A program made the translations under genes and the position numbers. A stretch of 64,000 bases of DNA from Rhodoferax sp. (lineage in GTDB: Bacteria; Pseudomonadota; Gammaproteobacteria; Burkholderiales; Burkholderiaceae_C): contig NZ_JABBPD010000007.1 of assembly GCF_012927445.1 (NCBI RefSeq), positions 248,001-312,000 on the forward strand, given 5' to 3'. Below are positions 1 through 8,233 of the stretch, in pieces; positions within the stretch are counted from its first letter, which is position 1; the number at the start of each line of letters is the position of its first letter. The notes beneath the pieces were generated by a model that saw nothing but the letters and a program-made list of their open reading frames with translations, was not told the origin of the DNA and searched no databases.

Positions 1-504
1 GACATGGTCCAGCAGACCTTCCAGCCCGGCGGAACTGACCGCCATATTGATCATGCCGGGTTCGCCATTGCTCAAGACCCCGGTGACGATGCCACGGGCT
101 TTGAGCTCGCTCAACACCTGCCGGTTTTCCGGGAAGGCGCTCAAGTGGCGGTATTGGTTGAGCAAACGGTCAATTTCAGTATCAAACAGGCCGCTAGCCC
201 CCGTCGGCTGTGCGGGGACCACTATTCTATTGATAGCATAAACGAGGGCCGAGCGGGTCAGCGCCCAAAATGGCTGGTAGTGGGCGCCGTCGTTGCAGAT
301 GGTCACCAGCCGGGTGTATTCAATCTGCTTGTCGCGCCACAACAGGCTCAAGGCCTGACCGTGGCCGGGAAACAATTGCTCGGCCAGCAGGCTCACGCTG
401 TAGACGTCAAACAAGGTGCCGTAGGCGTCGAACAACACGGCGCGCGGCGCTGGCGGGGTCGATGCCATGGGGGTTTCGGGAACAGTCGCCCGGGATTTTT
501 TCAT
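1..504 (-). CDS. Haloacid dehalogenase type II (HAD superfamily), C-terminal end outside window
   Basis: Reads leftward from ATG at 504 and runs off the left edge still open, giving 168 N-terminal residues. DAYGTLFD at residues 26-33 is HAD motif I with the nucleophilic Asp26, and LSNGEP near residue 146 is motif II. This layout is typical of (S)-2-haloacid dehalogenases, cytoplasmic enzymes that hydrolyse 2-haloacids to 2-hydroxyacids; a phosphatase role is not excluded. Residues 89-104 are encoded by a copy of the dispersed repeat, in frame. It follows the GT39 gene on the same strand with about 40 bp between them. Confidence 0.8.
   Translation of the reverse strand, partial: MKKSRATVPETPMASTPPAPRAVLFDAYGTLFDVYSVSLLAEQLFPGHGQALSLLWRDKQIEYTRLVTICNDGAHYQPFWALTRSALVYAINRIVVPAQPTGASGLFDTEIDRLLNQYRHLSAFPENRQVLSELKARGIVTGVLSNGEPGMINMAVSSAGLEGLLDHV
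194..239 (+). repeat. Dispersed repeat copy 1, in frame inside the HAD dehalogenase gene
   Basis: Starts with CTAGCCCCCGT and ends in a degenerate version of the CTATTnnnnnnnATAG palindrome. This is the most diverged of the ten copies. It adds coding sequence without breaking the reading frame of the overlapping minus-strand gene. Confidence 0.55.
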
Positions 505-542
505 ACGGGTACTTTATTCGATACCGGGGCCCGGATTAACGT

Positions 543-2033
543 TCAATCAATCGCTTGATCCCTGACCGAAAGGTCGGTAATTAAAAACAGCGTGTAGTCA
601 CCATGCTGGCCTTGCCATTGCAGATGGGCGCGGACCGCCGCTGGCAGGGTGGCCACGGCTGTCGTTTCGACGGCCAGAAAGGCCGGTTGGCCGGCCAGGC
701 GGGTGAGCAGCGCCGACGGTTGGGCGATTTGCTCGGCCCGGCCCCGGCTGTAAAAAGCTGCCGAGTAAGGCCGCTCGGGGTAGAAAATCAGGGCGCGCTG
801 CTGGGTGTTGAGCGTGTCGTAGTGGGCCACCAGCCGCTGGGTCGTGTGCCAGTCTTCGGTCTGCTTCAGGTTCAGGCTGGCGACAAAGCCGGCAAACAGC
901 ACCGCACTCAGGATCAAGCCCAGGGTCAGCAGGCGGTTGACGCGCCGCGGGTCGGCGTGCCGGCTCAGCCATCCCGCGCCCAACAAGGCCAGTGGCGGCA
1001 GCGCCGGCAGCGCATAGGTCCAGAGGATATTGCCGGCGAAGGTAAAGAACAAGGCGGGTGCCAGGCTCCACAAGATCAGATAGTGCTGCAAGGGTTTGTC
1101 AGAGGCGGCAACCGACTGGGCGACAACACCCGCCGTGCGCCAGCGCCACCACGCCAGCGGGACCAGCAGCGACCAGGGCAGCATCGCGACCCCAGCATAG
1201 ACCCAGATGCTGCCCCAGGGCGCCGAGTGGGCGACGCCATAGCGGTCGCCGGTCCAGCCCGGCGTGACAAAGCGGTGCCAGTGTTCGCCGAGCAAAAAAT
1301 AATCCAGAAAACCGGGGGTGCGCAGTTCCGCCACCGCATACCAGGGGCCAACCAGCAACAGGACGGCCAGGCTGCCGCGCAGCCAGGGCAAGTGGCGCCA
1401 GACGCGCGCCCATTGCCAATTAAAGATTGTCCACAGACCGAGTGGCAAGCCGGCCAGCACCAGCACCAGCGGTCCCTTGGCCAGCAGCCCCACAGTCAGG
1501 CCGAGAAAAAACAGCCAGCCTTCGCGCCGCCGCTGGGTCGCATCGCCGTGCAGGCCGAGCCAGAAGCCGCGCATGGCCAGCGTGATGCCGACCAGCAGCG
1601 TCATGTCGGTCATCACCGCCCCGGCCGAAATCAGCATCAGACTGCTGCCGGCCAGCAAGGCAATGGCCGTCAACGCCTCCTGTTGCGAGCGTTGCCGTGC
1701 CCAGCCCCACACCAGCCAACCCACCCCCAGTGCGGCCAGAAAGTGCGGCAGGCGTGCGGCAAACTCGTTGACGCCCAACAGGCCAAAACTCAGCGCCGTG
1801 GTCCAGAACGACAGGGGCGGTTTGCCCCAGAAGGGCACGCCGGTGTCATACCAGGGGGTGACCCAGTCGCCCAGCACCCCCATCACGCGCGAGATTTCGG
1901 CATAACGGGCTTCGGTGTTGTCCATCAGCGGGTACAGCCCCAAGCTGATCAAGCGCAGGCTAAGCAAAATGGCCAAGGCCCACCAGACGGGCGCTTGAGT
2001 TTGGGTTTCTGTGGGAAGAGGTCGCTGGCTCAT
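543..2033 (-). CDS. Glycosyltransferase family 39 (ArnT/PMT-like) membrane protein
   Basis: A 496-residue polytopic inner-membrane protein. The first periplasmic loop carries NTEARYAEI (about residues 39-47) followed by GDWVTPWYDTGVPFWGKPPL. This is the acidic sugar-donor loop of GT39 enzymes such as ArnT, which transfer a sugar from a polyprenyl phosphate to lipid A or protein in the periplasm. About ten to twelve hydrophobic segments follow. The start codon overlaps the stop of the upstream GT2 gene (ATGA), so the two are almost certainly co-translated and form a donor-synthase/transferase pair. The acceptor and sugar cannot be read from the sequence. Confidence 0.85.
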   Translation of the reverse strand: MSQRPLPTETQTQAPVWWALAILLSLRLISLGLYPLMDNTEARYAEISRVMGVLGDWVTPWYDTGVPFWGKPPLSFWTTALSFGLLGVNEFAARLPHFLAALGVGWLVWGWARQRSQQEALTAIALLAGSSLMLISAGAVMTDMTLLVGITLAMRGFWLGLHGDATQRRREGWLFFLGLTVGLLAKGPLVLVLAGLPLGLWTIFNWQWARVWRHLPWLRGSLAVLLLVGPWYAVAELRTPGFLDYFLLGEHWHRFVTPGWTGDRYGVAHSAPWGSIWVYAGVAMLPWSLLVPLAWWRWRTAGVVAQSVAASDKPLQHYLILWSLAPALFFTFAGNILWTYALPALPPLALLGAGWLSRHADPRRVNRLLTLGLILSAVLFAGFVASLNLKQTEDWHTTQRLVAHYDTLNTQQRALIFYPERPYSAAFYSRGRAEQIAQPSALLTRLAGQPAFLAVETTAVATLPAAVRAHLQWQGQHGDYTLFLITDLSVRDQAID

Positions 2034-3046
2034 GCAGGGTCGGTTGCCGTCAGGGTCGCGGGCGTGAACGAATCCAGCAGGTAAATGGGGCGGCGCTTGG
2101 ACTCCAGATAAATCCGACCGACATACTCGCCCATGATGCCAATCGCCATCAACTGCAGGCCGCCGAGCAGCAACACAAACTCGATCAACGTGGGAAAGCC
2201 CTTGACCGAGTCACCCCAAAAGGTGGTCTTGACCAGAAAATACAGGGCATACAAAAAAGCCCCCAGGGCGCTTAAAAATCCGACGTAAGACGCGATGCGC
2301 AAAGGCACGGTGGAAAACGAAGTCACCCCTTCCAGGGCAAAGTTCCACAACTTCCAATAGGGCCACTTGCTGAGCCCCGCCGCCCGAGACTTGCGGTGGT
2401 AGTCCAGCGTCACTTGTTTAAAACCGATCCAGGCGAACAGGCCTTTCATGAAGCGGTTGGACTCGGGCAGCCGGTTCAGCGCGTCCACCGCGCGCCGGCT
2501 GAACAAGCGAAAATCGCCGACATCGCTGGGGATGGTGACGTCGCTCAGCCGGTTGATGATGCGGTAAAAGAAATGCGCGGTGGCTTTTTTGACGACGGTT
2601 TCGCCGTCCCGCCCGGTGCGCCGCATGTTGACCACATCGACCCCGGCGCGCCAGGCCTCCAGCATGGACGGAATCAGCTCGGGCGGGTCCTGCAAATCGA
2701 CATCCAGAATGATCACCGCTTCGCCCCGGGCCAGTTCCAGGCCGGCCGTCATGGCGCGCTCCTTGCCAAAGTTTCGGCTCAGCCGGGCCACGCCCACCAG
2801 GGGGCATGTGACGCGCAAGTTTTCCAGCACTTGCGGAGAACTGTCGGTGCTGCCGTCGTCGACGTAAATGATTTCATGCACCCCCGGGCAAGCGGCCAGC
2901 ACCTGGATCAGGCGCGCATGAAACAGGGCGATCACCGCCTCTTCGTTGAACACAGGCACCACCACACTGAGTTGGCAGGCCAGCTCGGGCGTGGGGCGGT
3001 GCAGGGCGGGGGGTGGTCCTGCCAGGGGGGCGACTTTGAGGGGCAT
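2030..3046 (-). CDS. GT2 polyprenyl-phosphate sugar synthase (DPM1/GtrB-like)
   Basis: The N-terminal GT2 domain has VVVPVFNEE, VDDGSTD and a DVDLQDPPE triplet, all typical of dolichol/undecaprenyl-phosphate glycosyltransferases, followed by RNFGKERAM. Two C-terminal transmembrane segments (FLSALGAFLYALYFLV and FVLLLGGLQLMAIGIMG) anchor it to the inner membrane, as in GtrB and ArnC. It should load a sugar from a nucleotide donor onto undecaprenyl phosphate for the downstream GT39 enzyme. I chose ATG 3046 (338 residues); a TTG at 3100 would add 18 residues but lies in AT-rich sequence without a ribosome binding site. Confidence 0.87.
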   Translation of the reverse strand: MPLKVAPLAGPPPALHRPTPELACQLSVVVPVFNEEAVIALFHARLIQVLAACPGVHEIIYVDDGSTDSSPQVLENLRVTCPLVGVARLSRNFGKERAMTAGLELARGEAVIILDVDLQDPPELIPSMLEAWRAGVDVVNMRRTGRDGETVVKKATAHFFYRIINRLSDVTIPSDVGDFRLFSRRAVDALNRLPESNRFMKGLFAWIGFKQVTLDYHRKSRAAGLSKWPYWKLWNFALEGVTSFSTVPLRIASYVGFLSALGAFLYALYFLVKTTFWGDSVKGFPTLIEFVLLLGGLQLMAIGIMGEYVGRIYLESKRRPIYLLDSFTPATLTATDPA

Positions 3047-3215
3047 GAAGGCTTGCGGTACGGAAGACAGGGTTAACTCTAATAGCTGTATTGTTATCAA
3101 TTTCTGCGGACAGGCGGCTGACGTCCCTCATCTGAGTAGGTAAAGTCCGGTAAAGCCAGGGCGACAGGGATGGACTTTTCCGTCCCGACGTTCGCCATCG
3201 AACCTACCGAAATCT

Positions 3216-4472
3216 ATGCACAACGTGAACCCAACACCGCCCAATGCTCGCCCGCCCTCCGCCCCCGGTTTACCCGCGCCGGCGTCGGCCCCGCTGCCCC
3301 TGGCCGGGTTGCGGGTGGTCGAATTCACCCACATGGTCATGGGCCCGACCTGCGGCATGGTGCTGGCCGACATGGGGGCCGAGGTGATCAAGGTTGAGCC
3401 GCTGCACGGCGACCGCACCCGGCACCTGCTGGGTGCGGGCGCTGGCTTTTTCCCGATGTTCAACCGCAACAAGAAAAGCATCGCGCTGGACCTGCACTCG
3501 CCCGAAGGCGCTGCCGTGGCGCGCCAGCTGGCCGCGACGGCGGACGTGGTGGCGGAAAATTTCAAGCCCGGCACCATGGGCAAATACGGGCTGGACTATG
3601 CCGCCCTGTCGCAAGTGAACCCGCGCCTGATCTATGTCAGTCACAAGGGTTTTCTGCCCGGCCCCTACGAGCACCGCACCGCGCTGGACGAGGTGGTGCA
3701 GATGATGGGCGGGCTGGCCTACATGACCGGCCGCCCGGGCGACCCGCTGCGTGCCGGCACCAGCGTGAACGACATCATGGGCGGCATGTTCGGCGCCATC
3801 GGCACCTTGGGCGCGCTGCTCCAGCGCGGCATCACCGGCAAAGGGCAGGAGGTGCAAAGCGCGCTGTTTGAGAACAATGTATTCCTGGTCGGCCAGCACA
3901 TGCTGCAGTACGCCGTCACCGGCCAGCCGGCGGCGCCAATGCCGGCGCGTATTTCACCCTGGGCGGTGTACGACGTGTTCACGGTGAAGGACGGCGAACA
4001 GATCTTTCTGGCGGCAGTGAGCGACGCACAGTGGCTGACGTTTTGCGATGCGCTGGGGTTCGACGACCTCAAACATGAGGCGCAGTACGCCAGCAACAAC
4101 GACCGGGTGCGCCTGCGCGCCACCCTGTTGCCGATCCTGCGCGAGCGTCTGGCCGACCGCAGTGCGGCCGAGTTGGCGGCGCTGCTGGAGGCGCATGAAC
4201 TGCCGTTCGCGCCGATTCGCAAGCCCGAAGAACTGTTTGACGACGAACACCTGCTGGCCACCGGCGGCCTGGCCGACATCACGCTGCCGGATGGCGAACG
4301 CGCCGGCCAGACCGCGCAAACCACGCTGTTCCCGTTCACCATGGACGGCCAGCGGCTGGGCGTGCGGCTGCAGCCACCGACTTGCGGTCAGCACACCGAG
4401 GAACTGCTGACGGGGCTGGGCTACACCCCGCAGGCCATTGCGGCGCTGCGTACCCGCCACGCGGTGGCGTGA
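3216..4472 (+). CDS. Class III (CaiB/BaiF family) CoA-transferase
   Basis: 418 residues. After a Pro/Ala-rich N-terminus comes the family core: LRVVEFTHMVMGPTCG, then GAEVIKVEP, then RNKKSIALDL and VVAENFKPGTM. The catalytic Asp is expected in the ALDEVVQMMGG stretch. Family members move CoA between carboxylic acids through an aspartyl-CoA thioester; the substrate cannot be deduced. The gene is followed on the same strand by a LysR regulator 104 bp away, which could control it. It stands alone, without a partner dehydrogenase or hydratase. Confidence 0.88.
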   Translation: MHNVNPTPPNARPPSAPGLPAPASAPLPLAGLRVVEFTHMVMGPTCGMVLADMGAEVIKVEPLHGDRTRHLLGAGAGFFPMFNRNKKSIALDLHSPEGAAVARQLAATADVVAENFKPGTMGKYGLDYAALSQVNPRLIYVSHKGFLPGPYEHRTALDEVVQMMGGLAYMTGRPGDPLRAGTSVNDIMGGMFGAIGTLGALLQRGITGKGQEVQSALFENNVFLVGQHMLQYAVTGQPAAPMPARISPWAVYDVFTVKDGEQIFLAAVSDAQWLTFCDALGFDDLKHEAQYASNNDRVRLRATLLPILRERLADRSAAELAALLEAHELPFAPIRKPEELFDDEHLLATGGLADITLPDGERAGQTAQTTLFPFTMDGQRLGVRLQPPTCGQHTEELLTGLGYTPQAIAALRTRHAVA

Positions 4473-4576
4473 GCCAAGCGGCGCCAGGCGCGGCGGTTGG
4501 CGCAGAAGTTGAGAAATGATCTAATAGAACAAATAAGCGATCTACTATTAACTTTTATGCGGGTAATCAGGCCGAC

Positions 4577-5497
4577 ATGAGCAAGTTCAAGCAACTCGAA
4601 TCCTTCGTCTCGGTCGCCACCCGTGGCAGCCTGACGGCCGCCGCCATTGCGGAAGGCGTGGCGCCCGCCATCATGGGGCGCCGGCTCGATGCGCTGGAAG
4701 AACGCCTCGGTGTCAAGCTGCTGGTGCGCACCACGCGGCGCATTTCGCTCACGCACGAAGGCAGCGCGTTTCTGGAAGACTGCCAGCGCTTGCTGGCCGA
4801 CGTTGCCAATGCCGAGGCCAGTGTCTCGGCCGGCGGCATCAAGGCCAGTGGGCATTTGCGCATCACAGCCCCGGGCGGCTTCGGGCGGCGGCACGTGGCG
4901 CCGCTGGTGCCGCGCTTTCGCGAGCGGCACGCGGAGGTCACCATTTCCCTGAATTTGAGCGACCGGGTGGTTGACTTGGCCGGCGAAGGCTTTGACTGCG
5001 CGGTGCGGGTCGGCGACATGCCGGACTCCAGCCTGGTCAGCGTGCGGCTGGCCGACAACCGCCGCCTGTGCGTGGCGACGCCGACTTACCTGCGGCAACA
5101 CGGCACCCCGCTCCACCCGCATGATTTGTCCCGCTTTGATTGCCTGACCCTGTCCAGCGACGCCTCGCAAACCCGGGGCTGGGCCTTCAAGGTGCCAAAA
5201 GGCGATGCCAGTGAACTGCTGCACCTCAAACCCGGCGGGCCGCTGAGTTGCTCGGACGGCCAGGTGCTGCACGACTGGTGTCTGGCGGGTTACGGCATTG
5301 CCTGGCGCAGCACCTGGGAGGTGGAGGCCGAGATCGCCGCCGGGGCGTTGGTGGCGGTGCTGGATGATTTTGCAGCGCCGGCCAATGGCATTTACGCCGT
5401 GTTTCCGCAAGCCAAACATTTGCCCTTGCGCGTGCGCTTGTGGATTGATTTTCTCAAACACCATTACGGCCAGGCCGGCTACTGGAAGGCGCAATGA
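4577..5497 (+). CDS. LysR-family transcriptional regulator
   Basis: 306 residues. An N-terminal winged helix-turn-helix (residues 1-60, LESFVSVATRGSLTAAAIAEG, then GRRLDALEERLGVKLLVRTTR) is followed by a periplasmic-binding-protein-like effector domain beginning near residue 92 (GHLRITAPGGFGRRHVAPLV). The gene lies downstream of and parallel to the CoA-transferase. The AT-rich 104-bp leader holds two direct GATCTA-like motifs 21 bp apart that could be its own operator. Its stop overlaps the start of the YdjC deacetylase gene (ATGA), an unusual coupling of a regulator to an envelope enzyme. Confidence 0.9.
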   Translation: MSKFKQLESFVSVATRGSLTAAAIAEGVAPAIMGRRLDALEERLGVKLLVRTTRRISLTHEGSAFLEDCQRLLADVANAEASVSAGGIKASGHLRITAPGGFGRRHVAPLVPRFRERHAEVTISLNLSDRVVDLAGEGFDCAVRVGDMPDSSLVSVRLADNRRLCVATPTYLRQHGTPLHPHDLSRFDCLTLSSDASQTRGWAFKVPKGDASELLHLKPGGPLSCSDGQVLHDWCLAGYGIAWRSTWEVEAEIAAGALVAVLDDFAAPANGIYAVFPQAKHLPLRVRLWIDFLKHHYGQAGYWKAQ

Positions 5498-6315
5498 TGC
5501 CCAACGACAACCGTGCCAGCAAAGGCGTGATTCTGTGCGCCGATGACTTTGCGGTGCACGCCAGCGCCTCGCTCGGCATTGCCAAACTGGCGGCGCTCGG
5601 GCGCATCAGCGCCACCAGCGTCATGGTGCTGTCACCGCGCTGGCCGCAGGACGTGGCGCTGCTGCAAGAGCTGCGCGGCCGCCTTGACGTCGGCCTGCAC
5701 CTGGACTGGACCAGTGACTTTGCCGTTGCCGCCGGGCACGGCCTGTCGCTGAAGGCGGCCATGCTGAAGGCCGCGTTGGGCGGCTTTGACCAGACCGCGG
5801 CGCGTGCCGTGATCGAACGCCAACTTGATTTGTTTGAAGCGCAGTGGCAGGCGCCGCCCGACTATGTCGATGGCCACCAGCATGTGCAGCAGTTTGCCGG
5901 CATTCGCGAAGCCTTGGTACAGGCCCTGGCCCGTCGCTATGGTGCGCACAAACCCTACTTGCGCATTTCGCGGGCGCCGGCGGGCGCCGCCGATCTGAAA
6001 AGTCGCGTGATCGCGGCGATGGGCGCCCGTGCTCTCGAAACAATAGCTGCTCGCGCAGGTGTGACGGGGGCTAGAGCCTTATTAGGCATCTATGATTTCT
6101 CAGGCACGCCAGCACGCTATGCCGAGCTGATGGCCGGTTGGTTACGCACGGCGCCGGCCGGCAGCATCATCATGTGCCACCCGGCGCAGGCGGCGGAGCC
6201 GGACGATGAGATCGGCATCGCCCGTGCCCAGGAGTTCAATTACCTGATGGGTACCGACTTCAGCGCTGCGCTCAGCCGCGCCGGGGTGCGGCTGGTGCGG
6301 GGTTGTTCGGCATAG
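5494..6315 (+). CDS. YdjC/ChbG-family deacetylase (HpnK/NaxD-like)
   Basis: 273 residues. CADDFAVH near residue 16 and DGHQHVQQ near residue 126 supply the Asp/His metal ligands of the YdjC fold, and MCHPA near residue 228 completes the site. Relatives include HpnK (hopanoid pathway) and NaxD, which in Francisella removes the acetyl group from undecaprenyl-phosphate N-acetylgalactosamine so that an ArnT-like enzyme can transfer galactosamine to lipid A. The next gene, 40 bp downstream, is exactly such a GT39 transferase, and a GT2 synthase follows. Residues about 183-195 come from a copy of the dispersed repeat. Confidence 0.83.
   Translation: MMPNDNRASKGVILCADDFAVHASASLGIAKLAALGRISATSVMVLSPRWPQDVALLQELRGRLDVGLHLDWTSDFAVAAGHGLSLKAAMLKAALGGFDQTAARAVIERQLDLFEAQWQAPPDYVDGHQHVQQFAGIREALVQALARRYGAHKPYLRISRAPAGAADLKSRVIAAMGARALETIAARAGVTGARALLGIYDFSGTPARYAELMAGWLRTAPAGSIIMCHPAQAAEPDDEIGIARAQEFNYLMGTDFSAALSRAGVRLVRGCSA
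6040..6078 (-). repeat. Dispersed repeat copy 2, in frame inside the YdjC deacetylase gene
   Basis: Reads on the minus strand as GGCTCTAGCCCCCGT, a short spacer, TGCGCGAGCAGCTATTG. The last arm of the terminal palindrome is missing or mutated. The deacetylase reading frame passes through it intact. Confidence 0.8.
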
Positions 6316-6355
6316 CGCGGCGCGGGCAAGCAGCCATGCCCGCTAAAATTTGCCA

Positions 6356-7936
6356 GTGAATAAATCCCTGACCGAACGACAAAAATCCTGGCTGACCCTG
6401 GCCCTGCTCTGGCTGGTGCTGCTGCTGATGGCCGCCATGCGGCCGCTGGCCGTGCCCGACGAAGGCCGCTACGGTGAAATTGGTCGCTGGATGCTGCAAA
6501 GCGGCGACTGGCTGACGCCGCGCCTCAATGGCCTGCCGTTCTTTCACAAACCACCCTTTTTGTACTGGCTGGAGGCGATCTCGCTGGCCACCTTTGGCGT
6601 CAATGAGCTGGCCTTGCGCTTGGTGCCTGCGCTGCACGTCGGCCTGATGCTGATCGTCCTGTACCTGTCGGCGCGCACCATCAGCACCGAGCAAATTGCC
6701 CGTCGCGCGGTCATCATGCTGGGCACCAGCCTGACCTTTCTGGTGGGCGGGCAATACATCAACCACGACATGGCGGTGGCCGCCTGGATTGGGGTGGCGA
6801 TCTGGTGCTTTGCGTTTGCCTTCATGGCCGGGGACAAACCCAATGCCACGCTGGCCCGGCTCGGCTTTGTCGCTTGCGCCTTCGGCATGCTCAGCAAGGG
6901 GCTGATCGGCATCGCCTTGCCGGGACTGGTGATTTTTATCTGGCTGCTCTGGACGCGGCAATTCAAAAAAGTGCTGTATCTGCCCTGGCTCAGTGGCCTG
7001 GCGCTGTTTGCCGCCATCGCCCTGCCGTGGTTTGTCATGGCCCAGCAAAAGCACCCGCAACTGTTTAATTACATGTTCATTGGCCAGCAGTTCAACCGCT
7101 ACACCGCGGCCACCTACAACAACCCGCAGCCTTGGTGGTTTTACCTGTTGTCGGTGGTGTTGCTGCTGTTCCCCTGGGTATTTTTTGCCCTGAACCAGGT
7201 GCGCCGGCCGCTCACTCAGGCTCCGACTGCGGCACCGCTCATCGCCAAAGCCTGGTGGAGTCTGTGCTGGATCTGGGCCGTGGCCATCATGGCGTTCTTC
7301 TCAATCCCCAACTCCAAGCTGATTGGTTATGTGCTGCCGGTGATGCCGGCGCTGGCGCTGTTATCTGCCCTCGGCTGGGAGCGCAGCATGGCGCACCGGG
7401 CTCGCGCCGGCAAGATTTTTGCCGCGCTGTGCCTGCTCAACATCGTGGGCGCCCTCGTTTTGATGACCCAGGTGGGCGAGGTCACCCGCACCGGCCGCTC
7501 GCAGGACGTGGCCCGCGCCCTGGCCTGTGCGGCGCGCCCCTCGGACACCGTGTATGTATCGGGCGCTTACCCCTACGACCTGCCGTTTTATGCGCAGACC
7601 AGCAAACCGCTGGTGGTGCTGGAGAACTGGCCCATGCTGCGCCAGCAGACGGGCGATGGCTGGCAACGCGAGTTGTTTGAAGGCGCTGATTTTGATGCAC
7701 AGGCGGCCAAGGTATTGCAGTCGCCTGAGGTGCTGCCGCAAGCGGGACTCACGCCGGGCAACTGGTTGGTGGTGAGCACGGGCAATGGCATGGCGGAAGG
7801 TCTGGCCGGCTGGAAGCTGTACTTCCAGGGCGCCGGCTGGCTGCTTTACCAGTCGGGGCACCCCTTAGCGGCGGAAGGCCCAAAAGCGGCTGAACACAAA
7901 GGTTTGCCCGGCTGCAAAGAGCAGGGCGACAAATAA
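6356..7936 (+). CDS. Glycosyltransferase family 39 (ArnT/FlmK-like) membrane protein
   Basis: About 526 residues, reading from GTG 6356 (a TTG two codons earlier is also possible). The first extracytoplasmic loop has VPDEGRYGEIGRWML and FFHKPPFLYWLEA, the signature of lipid A aminosugar transferases (ArnT, FlmK). Many hydrophobic helices follow, then a soluble C-terminal domain from about residue 385. It should move a polyprenyl-linked sugar to lipid A or another envelope acceptor in the periplasm. It sits between the deacetylase gene and the convergent GtrA/GT2 pair; its last 72 bp overlap the 3' end of gtrA on the opposite strand. Confidence 0.86.
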   Translation: MNKSLTERQKSWLTLALLWLVLLLMAAMRPLAVPDEGRYGEIGRWMLQSGDWLTPRLNGLPFFHKPPFLYWLEAISLATFGVNELALRLVPALHVGLMLIVLYLSARTISTEQIARRAVIMLGTSLTFLVGGQYINHDMAVAAWIGVAIWCFAFAFMAGDKPNATLARLGFVACAFGMLSKGLIGIALPGLVIFIWLLWTRQFKKVLYLPWLSGLALFAAIALPWFVMAQQKHPQLFNYMFIGQQFNRYTAATYNNPQPWWFYLLSVVLLLFPWVFFALNQVRRPLTQAPTAAPLIAKAWWSLCWIWAVAIMAFFSIPNSKLIGYVLPVMPALALLSALGWERSMAHRARAGKIFAALCLLNIVGALVLMTQVGEVTRTGRSQDVARALACAARPSDTVYVSGAYPYDLPFYAQTSKPLVVLENWPMLRQQTGDGWQRELFEGADFDAQAAKVLQSPEVLPQAGLTPGNWLVVSTGNGMAEGLAGWKLYFQGAGWLLYQSGHPLAAEGPKAAEHKGLPGCKEQGDK

Positions 7937-8233
7937 CGCCAGCAGCGCGGGCCAGCCCAGCCCGCGCAACAGCAGCATAAAGACGAGTTCATTACTGGCA
8001 AAGCCAGCCAGTGCCGTGATGGCAAACCGGCCCAAACTGGTGCCGACGCTGGTGCCCGCATCCTTGAAGCTCAGCAGCCGGTGGCCGGCAAAGCTGACAA
8101 AAAACGCAATCAAAAAACCCAGGGCATTGGCCAGCTCCGCCAGCATCCGGCCTTGGGCCAGCGCAAACACCGCCATGTGCGTGAGGGCGGCGCTGCCGCC
8201 GACCGCCAGAAACCAGAAGGTGGACGCGCTCAA
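7865..8233 (-). CDS. GtrA-family membrane protein (putative polyprenyl-sugar flippase)
   Basis: 122 residues with four hydrophobic segments and the GtrA-type ending FVFSRFWAF. GtrA-family proteins are associated with moving undecaprenyl-phosphate sugars across the inner membrane. Its start overlaps the stop of the GT2 gene (ATGA), and its 3' end overlaps the convergent GT39 gene by 72 bp. Synthase, flippase and transferase therefore lie together, the expected trio for an extracytoplasmic glycosylation pathway. Confidence 0.83.
   Translation of the reverse strand: MSASTFWFLAVGGSAALTHMAVFALAQGRMLAELANALGFLIAFFVSFAGHRLLSFKDAGTSVGTSLGRFAITALAGFASNELVFMLLLRGLGWPALLALFVALLFAAGQTFVFSRFWAFRR

Noticed and set aside
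603..2084. Long open frames antisense to real genes (also 9745-11472, 14818-16185, 22688-24211, 48938-50929)
   Set aside because: These follow from high GC at third codon positions of the opposite-strand genes. They encode Gln/His/Arg-rich low-complexity sequence and have no ribosome binding sites or family motifs, apart from copZ at the C-terminal end of the last one.
3060..3100. AT-rich CTAATAGCTGTATTGTTATC as an eleventh repeat copy
   Set aside because: It resembles half of the terminal palindrome, but the CTAGCCCCCGT part and the TGCG block are missing. It may be a decayed relic, but I cannot support it.
4518..4548. Direct GATCTA motifs before the LysR gene as an operator
   Set aside because: Two short AT-rich repeats 21 bp apart are suggestive, but no LysR T-n11-A consensus dyad is clear.
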